Source: Bifidobacterium breve | Lineage (GTDB): Bacteria; Actinomycetota; Acidimicrobiia; IMCC26256 | NCBI GenBank assembly: GCA_945907055.1 | Contig: CAMDSG010000060.1 | Span: 1 to 9,227, forward strand | Direction of reading: 5' to 3' | Length of the DNA stretch: 9,227 bases | In this document: piece by piece, positions 4,935 through 9,227 of the stretch | Position numbering within the stretch: position 1 is the first letter of the stretch | Layout of the letters: each line of letters starts with the position of its first letter | Position numbers and translations under genes: made by a program | Notes under the pieces: generated by a model | Told to the model about the DNA's origin: nothing | What the model saw: only the letters and a program-made list of their open reading frames with translations | Databases searched by the model: none

Positions 4935-7082
4935 TTGGATAAGTTCCTCACATTCACGATCGTTGGGCTCAGTACCGGGGCTATCTACGCGATTATTGCC
5001 AGCGGACTCGTGCTCACATATACAACCACCGGAATCTTCAATTTTGCTCAGGGTGCTATCGGCATGCTCTGCGCCTTTGCTTTTTGGCAGATGTACATAG
5101 CTTGGGAATGGCCACTCTGGCTGGCATTGCTGCTCTCTCTGCTCGTCTTGGCTCCCCTAATTGGTGCGTTTATCGACACCGCAATTATGAGAGGCCTTGA
5201 GGACACGACAGAGGTCACGAGGCTCGTCGTATCAATTGGACTCTTGGTCGGGCTAATCGGATTAGCGAACTGGATTTGGAAGCCTGGCATCAGCCGTAAC
5301 GTGTCCCCATTTTTTAGTGGGCATTACTTCTCGCTCGCGGACACACGAATCACAGGGCAGCAACTAATTACTATTGCAGTTGCGATAGTCGTTGCATTGG
5401 TTCTCTGGCTTTTCCTAAAATTTACCCGCACCGGTGTTGCCATGCGAGCGGTGGTAGACGATCGAGCTCTTGCATCCTTGAACGGCGCCCGCCCAAATCG
5501 CGTGTCAATGCTCGCATGGGCCATGGGTTGCACGCTCGCTGGCATCGGCGGAATTCTCATTGCTCCGAACGTGGCCCTTGATGCGGGAACGCTCTCTCTA
5601 TTAATTGTCAATGCATATGCCGCAGCGATTATTGGCCGCCTTCGAAGCCTGCCTCTTACCTTCCTAGGCGCATTGATTCTTGGGTGCACAGAGGCGTATT
5701 TGTCTGGTTATCTCAATAGCACGCCGAATCTTGCCGGGCTTCGTCTTGCCGCGCCGGCGATCCTTCTCTTCATTGTTCTTCTAGTAATCCCAACGTCACG
5801 TCTGCGAGGGCGTCGCCAGAGTCGCGAATTTTTTCCAATGCCAAGCTGGTCTGGAACATTTATCTTTGCTGCTGCTGTCATATTTGCCGGAGTTGTACTT
5901 GCGACAACACTCTCAAATGGCGATGCAGTTACCTATGCCAAAATTTTCTCGGTTGGGATTCTTGCGCTCTCACTAGTTCCATTAGTGGGTTTTGCAGGGC
6001 AGATTTCTTTAGCAACTCTTTCTTTCGCTGGAATCGGCGCATTGGTATTTGCGCATTTAGGGGCGGGTGGTAATCCGCTAGCCCTAGTACTCGCGTTCGT
6101 TATTCCCGCAGCAGTTGGGGCGCTAGTAGCACTCCCGGCCCTTCGTCTGTCTGGTATTTACTTAGCGCTTGGCACCGCCGCGTTTGCGGTAGCCCTCGAC
6201 CGGTGGATATTCAATCTCGCCGATTTTGATATCGGACCACTGCACATAAGTCTCTTCCAACTTGGATCCACAGAGGTTGCCCCGCTAAATATTTTTGGAT
6301 ATTCATTCAACACTCCAGCGCGTCAGATGATCCTTGTCAGCGTTGCATTTGCATTAATTTCGATTTGTGTAGTTGCAGTTAGGAAGAGCGCTTATGGCCG
6401 TCGTCTGCTTGCTATGAAATCAAGCGAAGCCGCATGCGCGACTCTTGGCTTAAATCTCGTAGGCACAAAGCTCAGTGTCTTTGCTTTATCAGCGGGAATA
6501 TCCGGAGTTGGCGGCGCAATTTTGGGTACCCAACTGCGATCAATTAGCCCGCAGAACTTTGACTTTGTAAGTGGTTTGCCGGTGCTTCTTCTGACAGTAG
6601 TTGGTGGAATTGGTGCTGTCGGTGGTGCTTTATTTGCAGGCGTTTCGCTCATGGGTCTGCTTCCACTGATTTCACTTCTCGGCGTATTTTTCGCGAAGGT
6701 TGCAGGTTTGCTCCCAGGCATTGCAGGTGTAGGGCTTGGACGCAACCCCAATGGAACTGTGCACGACATGAGGGATGGCTTCGAATCGATAGCGCGGTAT
6801 AGACCAGCCATAATTTGGCTAGCGATTGTTATACCAGCGGTATGGATTCTGAGGCTCGCTGGCATTTATGGCAACGCGGTCTTCTTTCCACTTCTCGTGC
6901 TCTCGCCCGTTGCAGCCGTCACCTTTGCAACTCTCAAAATTGGTGGACTAGAGCAGACTCCGACGGTCGACGAAATACCGCTCGAGTGGAAGGGTTTCAT
7001 TGAGCCATGGAAGTCGAGTGATGTTATTGAGTTAGATATGGCTCTTGGTATGAATGAGGTGACTCTCCATGTCTCTCCTTGA
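4935..7082 (+). CDS. Fused LivH-LivM-type ABC transporter permease
   Basis: Membrane translocation pore of a Liv/HAAT-type importer, 715 aa from TTG 4935, carrying in one chain both permease subunits usually encoded separately. Residues about 1-290 are the LivH half: GLVLTYTTTGIFNFAQGAIG (about 24-43), then the cytoplasmic ATPase-contact loop around AMRAVVDDRALASLNGA (about 169-185). A basic linker with RLRGRRQ (about 289-295) leads into the LivM half, with SLVPLVGFAGQISLATLSF (about 346-364) and its contact loop SAYGRRLLAMKSSEAACATL (about 485-504). After the LivM core, from about 600, comes an extension: a polar loop, two more hydrophobic helices (about 624-641 and 647-667) and an acidic tail of nearly 45 residues. 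Its 3' end overlaps the ATPase gene by 14 nt in another frame. In many actinobacteria LivHM is further fused to the ATPase, so the tail may be a remnant of, or precursor to, such a linker. Confidence 0.93.
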   Translation: MDKFLTFTIVGLSTGAIYAIIASGLVLTYTTTGIFNFAQGAIGMLCAFAFWQMYIAWEWPLWLALLLSLLVLAPLIGAFIDTAIMRGLEDTTEVTRLVVSIGLLVGLIGLANWIWKPGISRNVSPFFSGHYFSLADTRITGQQLITIAVAIVVALVLWLFLKFTRTGVAMRAVVDDRALASLNGARPNRVSMLAWAMGCTLAGIGGILIAPNVALDAGTLSLLIVNAYAAAIIGRLRSLPLTFLGALILGCTEAYLSGYLNSTPNLAGLRLAAPAILLFIVLLVIPTSRLRGRRQSREFFPMPSWSGTFIFAAAVIFAGVVLATTLSNGDAVTYAKIFSVGILALSLVPLVGFAGQISLATLSFAGIGALVFAHLGAGGNPLALVLAFVIPAAVGALVALPALRLSGIYLALGTAAFAVALDRWIFNLADFDIGPLHISLFQLGSTEVAPLNIFGYSFNTPARQMILVSVAFALISICVVAVRKSAYGRRLLAMKSSEAACATLGLNLVGTKLSVFALSAGISGVGGAILGTQLRSISPQNFDFVSGLPVLLLTVVGGIGAVGGALFAGVSLMGLLPLISLLGVFFAKVAGLLPGIAGVGLGRNPNGTVHDMRDGFESIARYRPAIIWLAIVIPAVWILRLAGIYGNAVFFPLLVLSPVAAVTFATLKIGGLEQTPTVDEIPLEWKGFIEPWKSSDVIELDMALGMNEVTLHVSP

Positions 7083-7797
7083 GATAGCTGAGGTCTCTGT
7101 GCGCTTCGGGGGCAATCTCGCTCTTGATGGTGTAACGCTCTCTGCTGAGGCTGGAGAGATTACTGGGCTAATTGGACCAAATGGTGCAGGAAAAACAACC
7201 TTATTTAACGTAATCACAGGCCTTCAGTCGCCCACCTCAGGGCGGGTTATTTTATCGGAGCGCGATCTTGGAAGGCTCTCACCGACCAAGCGTGCGCGTC
7301 TTGGTATGGCGCGCACCTTCCAGCGCTTGGAGTTGTTTAGTCTGCTAAGCGTGCGTGAAAATATTCGTGTTGCCGCTGATATTTATCGGTCATATAGCGG
7401 ATCTAAGGACGATCCAGCATTGGTCGTGGAATCAATGATTGACAAAGTTGGTCTACGCGAAGTTGCTGATGCGAGAGTCGATTCTTTGCCAACAGGGCAG
7501 TGCCGACTTGTGGAGTTGGGTCGCTCGCTCGCTACGAGGCCTAAGGTCTTGCTGCTAGATGAGCCAGCATCTGGCCAGGATGACAACGAGACAGTTGCTT
7601 TTGCGACGTTGCTTCGAGAGTTAGCCGCAGACGGAATGGCTGTAGTGCTTGTAGAGCATGATGTCGCTTTGGTGATGGAGGTATGCGCACGCGTCCATGT
7701 GCTGGACTTCGGGCGTGTAATCGCATCAGGTGCGCCCTCCGCTATTCAGACTGATGCAGCAGTGCTCGCTGCTTATTTAGGGTCTGGTGCTAAATGA
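7069..7797 (+). CDS. livG: LivG-type ABC transporter ATP-binding protein
   Basis: Cytoplasmic ATPase that powers the importer as a partner of the LivF-type subunit; 242 aa. Walker A GPNGAGKTT is at 36-44, the Q-loop glutamine is Q85 in RTFQRLELF, the signature position reads LPTGQ (140-144), Walker B is VLLLDE (160-165), and the switch histidine is H197 in VEHDVAL. The signature departs from LSGGQ, but an LP-x-GQ form is common in LivG proteins, so activity is expected. The ATG at 7069 has GAGGTGA (7056-7062) in front of it and overlaps the permease gene by 14 nt, so translation is probably coupled to it. It ends in an ATGA overlap with the next ATPase. The gene symbol states family membership, not a proven leucine/isoleucine/valine substrate. 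Confidence 0.94.
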   Translation: MSLLEIAEVSVRFGGNLALDGVTLSAEAGEITGLIGPNGAGKTTLFNVITGLQSPTSGRVILSERDLGRLSPTKRARLGMARTFQRLELFSLLSVRENIRVAADIYRSYSGSKDDPALVVESMIDKVGLREVADARVDSLPTGQCRLVELGRSLATRPKVLLLDEPASGQDDNETVAFATLLRELAADGMAVVLVEHDVALVMEVCARVHVLDFGRVIASGAPSAIQTDAAVLAAYLGSGAK

Positions 7798-8528
7798 GTC
7801 AAGAGACTCCACTCTTAGAACTCAGAGGAATACGCGCTTCATATGACCGAATAGAGGCCCTGTTCGGGGTTGACCTTGTTGTAAATCAGGGGAGTGTTGT
7901 CGCTCTTCTAGGTCCTAACGGTGCGGGTAAGACAACACTTCTAAAAGTTGCATGTGGGCTAATGGCGCCTAGCGCGGGCGATGTGCTCTATGCCGGCAAG
8001 AGAGTCAACGGGACGCGGCCCGAGGAACTAGCGAGGCGTGGAATATCGATGGTGCCTGAGGGAAGGGGGATATTTCCAAATTTGAGCGTGCGTGAGAACC
8101 TTAAAATGATGACCTATACCGGAGTCTCTCTCTCACAGGTTGAGGAGATCGCGTTTGAACGCTTCCCGAGACTCGCTGAGCGGTCTAGACAGTTAGCTGG
8201 GACAATGTCGGGCGGAGAGCAACAGATGCTTGCTATGGCGCGAGGACTCGCTACTAATCCTGCCGTTTTAATTCTTGATGAGCTCTCAATGGGCCTGGCC
8301 CCAATCATTGTTGAGGAACTTTATGAGATCGTTGCTCAGGTTGCGCGTAGCGGAGTATCTATTCTTGTAGTCGAGCAGTTTGCTAGCTCTGTACTGGGTG
8401 TAGCCGATCGTGCAGCCATCATGGTGCATGGTCATATAGTTAGAGACGGGACTCCACAAGAGTTGGAGAGCGAATTGTCAAATGCATACCTAGGAAATCA
8501 GCCGGAACGTAGCGGGGGAAATAAATGA
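7794..8528 (+). CDS. livF: LivF-type ABC transporter ATP-binding protein
   Basis: Second cytoplasmic ATPase of the importer, 244 aa. Walker A GPNGAGKTT is at 40-48. The Q-loop region reads VPEGRGIFPNLSVREN (87-102), with Glu where most ABC proteins have Gln; this is typical of LivF. The signature is MSGGEQQ (138-144), Walker B is VLILDE (158-163), and the switch position is Gln (VVEQF, Q195) instead of His, also usual in LivF. The start ATG overlaps the livG stop in ATGA (7794-7797), and its own stop overlaps the next gene in the same way, so the four genes from permease to small membrane protein form one translational unit. The LivG/LivF assignment rests on these motif differences between the two ATPases. 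Confidence 0.95.
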   Translation: MSQETPLLELRGIRASYDRIEALFGVDLVVNQGSVVALLGPNGAGKTTLLKVACGLMAPSAGDVLYAGKRVNGTRPEELARRGISMVPEGRGIFPNLSVRENLKMMTYTGVSLSQVEEIAFERFPRLAERSRQLAGTMSGGEQQMLAMARGLATNPAVLILDELSMGLAPIIVEELYEIVAQVARSGVSILVVEQFASSVLGVADRAAIMVHGHIVRDGTPQELESELSNAYLGNQPERSGGNK

Positions 8529-8869
8529 ACGCAGAGCAGACAGATCGAGTGGAGCAGTTCAGAGCAGAGATGGAGCAACTCGGCGTCAAAGATCCATCAC
8601 AGGGGCGTGACCGTCTTTGGCTGAGAATGGCTGTCGGTTTAATGCTCGTTGGTCTGATCATTGCCATCGCGGCTTATCCGCTCGCCGCGGTGGGAAACAA
8701 TCTTGAGCAGGGGCAGGCGATAGTGCAAGGCATACTTGGACTAACTGCTGCGGTAGTGGGATCGGCGCTTTTCCTGCGCTACTCATTCGCCAATTTTCTC
8801 CGATTCTGGATGGCACGCCTCTCTTTTGAGCAGCAGGCACAGACCGATCGAATTATCGGTAGTCGCTAA
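8525..8869 (+). CDS. Small two-helix membrane protein of unknown function
   Basis: A 114-aa protein I do not recognise. About 30 charged N-terminal residues are followed by two hydrophobic helices (about 34-56 and 66-84) joined by a short polar loop (GNNLEQGQ). A C-terminal stretch mixes aromatic and basic residues (RYSFANFLRFWMARL, 85-99) and ends polar. Basic residues flank both helices on the termini side, so both ends are probably cytoplasmic. No signal peptide or enzymatic motif is seen. Its ATG overlaps the livF stop (ATGA, 8525-8528) and has its own good ribosome site GGGGGA (8514-8519, 5-nt spacing), so it is made together with the importer and may be an accessory, assembly or regulatory subunit. 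That role is inferred from position only. Confidence 0.85.
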   Translation: MNAEQTDRVEQFRAEMEQLGVKDPSQGRDRLWLRMAVGLMLVGLIIAIAAYPLAAVGNNLEQGQAIVQGILGLTAAVVGSALFLRYSFANFLRFWMARLSFEQQAQTDRIIGSR

Positions 8870-8934
8870 CTTGATCTTGTTGGTCTCGCCTTAATCGGCG
8901 TTTCTTGGGTGCTGCGCTGCTACCGTGACCCGCT

Positions 8935-9227
8935 ATGGAGTTTCGACGTATTCACGCCCTTCCGCCCTATGCCTTTGCAGAGATTGACGCCCTGAAGGTA
9001 TCGGCCCGTCGCGCAGGCGAGGATGTTGTCGACTTAGGTTTTGGGAACCCTGACCTCCCTTCTCCAGAGATTGCGGTGGAGAAACTCGCAGAGGCTGCGC
9101 GCAATCCAAGAAATCATCGTTACTCCGCGACTCGCGGTCTCCCGCGCCTTCGCCTCGCAATATCTGACCTCTACAAGCGTCAGTTTGATGTTGATCTCAA
9201 CCCGGATACTGAGGTCTGCGTAACGAT
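8935..9227 (+). CDS. alaC: Class I aminotransferase, AlaC-like, N-terminal part
   Basis: An open frame runs from ATG 8935 to the window end, 97 complete codons. The N-terminus FRRIHALPPYAF, then RRAGEDVVDLGFGNPDLPSP (about 25-44), HRYSATRGLPRLRLAIS (61-77) and LNPDTEVCVT (88-97), follows the fold-type I aminotransferase N-terminus and most resembles AlaC, the glutamate-pyruvate aminotransferase that makes alanine with PLP. The PLP lysine lies beyond the window, so the exact substrate is uncertain. An in-frame TGA at 8926-8928 sits 6 nt before the ATG, so the gene cannot start further upstream. No ribosome site precedes it, and TACCGT (8921-8926) has a TANNNT -10-like form close to the ATG, so a leaderless or nearly leaderless transcript is possible. 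The 65-nt gap before it suggests a unit separate from the transporter. Confidence 0.85.
   Translation, partial: MEFRRIHALPPYAFAEIDALKVSARRAGEDVVDLGFGNPDLPSPEIAVEKLAEAARNPRNHRYSATRGLPRLRLAISDLYKRQFDVDLNPDTEVCVT

Noticed and set aside
4885..5100. Alternative + strand frame of 71 codons starting with ATG 4885
   Set aside because: It overlaps the permease in another frame, begins next to the hairpin, has no ribosome site, and its translation has no membrane or domain features.
6392..6865. Antisense open frame of 157 codons across the LivM half of the permease
   Set aside because: Low-complexity Pro/Ser/Ala-rich translation opposite conserved LivM motifs; no independent gene signals.
7487..7503. 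LivG signature LPTGQ and neighbouring SGQDDNE as a sign of a dead ATPase
   Set aside because: Walker A, Q-loop, Walker B and the switch His are intact, and LP-x-GQ signatures are common in LivG-type ATPases.
8887..8906. Possible intrinsic terminator after the small membrane protein (CGCC / GGCG followed by TTTCTT)
   Set aside because: The stem is only 4 bp with a 6-nt loop and a short T-rich tail, too weak to call. Another inverted repeat, ACCGAT/ATCGGT at 8843-8860, lies inside the coding end and lacks a T-run.

Overview
The window reads as a chromosomal piece of an actinobacterium-like organism, with every gene on the + strand. The grounds are the SCPx/lipid-transfer type thiolase end, a KshA-like Rieske oxygenase, a fused LivH-LivM permease, GTG/TTG starts, GGAGG-type ribosome sites, and base composition that looks moderate rather than the very high GC of mycobacteria or streptomycetes. 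A freshwater or marine uncultured actinobacterium would fit, but that is inference; no rRNA or other phylogenetic marker is present.

Layout: (1) 1-690, the 3' part of a thiolase-superfamily gene, followed after 4 nt by a Rieske [2Fe-2S] non-heme iron oxygenase (695-1678). Together they look like the end of a catabolic operon for a lipid-like, steroid-like or aromatic compound. (2) 1679-1873, a 195-nt intergenic region with a 15-bp direct repeat at 18-bp period. (3) 1874-3268 and 3429-4826, two tandem paralogous lipoprotein substrate-binding proteins of the branched-chain amino acid (Liv/HAAT) ABC family. They align without gaps from the first conserved cysteine to the C-terminus, and my hand count gives about 55% identity. 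(4) 4827-4934, an AT-rich stretch and then a perfect 9-bp GC-rich hairpin with a GCAA (GNRA) loop. (5) 4935-8869, a tightly coupled block: fused LivH-LivM permease, LivG-type ATPase (14-nt overlap), LivF-type ATPase (ATGA overlap) and a small two-helix membrane protein of unknown function (ATGA overlap). (6) From 8935 past the window end, the start of a class I aminotransferase resembling AlaC, probably a separate unit.

Working model: the two lipoproteins capture related ligands outside the membrane and feed one LivHM-LivG-LivF importer, and the imported compound is oxidised by the Rieske enzyme and processed by the thiolase-family protein. The families are clear from sequence. The ligand, and the link between the transporter and the oxygenase/thiolase, are inferred from gene order alone. 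I found no RNA genes, CRISPR array, insertion sequence or phage gene. Nothing here is plainly a new system; the least explained parts are the small membrane protein, the paired binding proteins and the non-coding elements around them.
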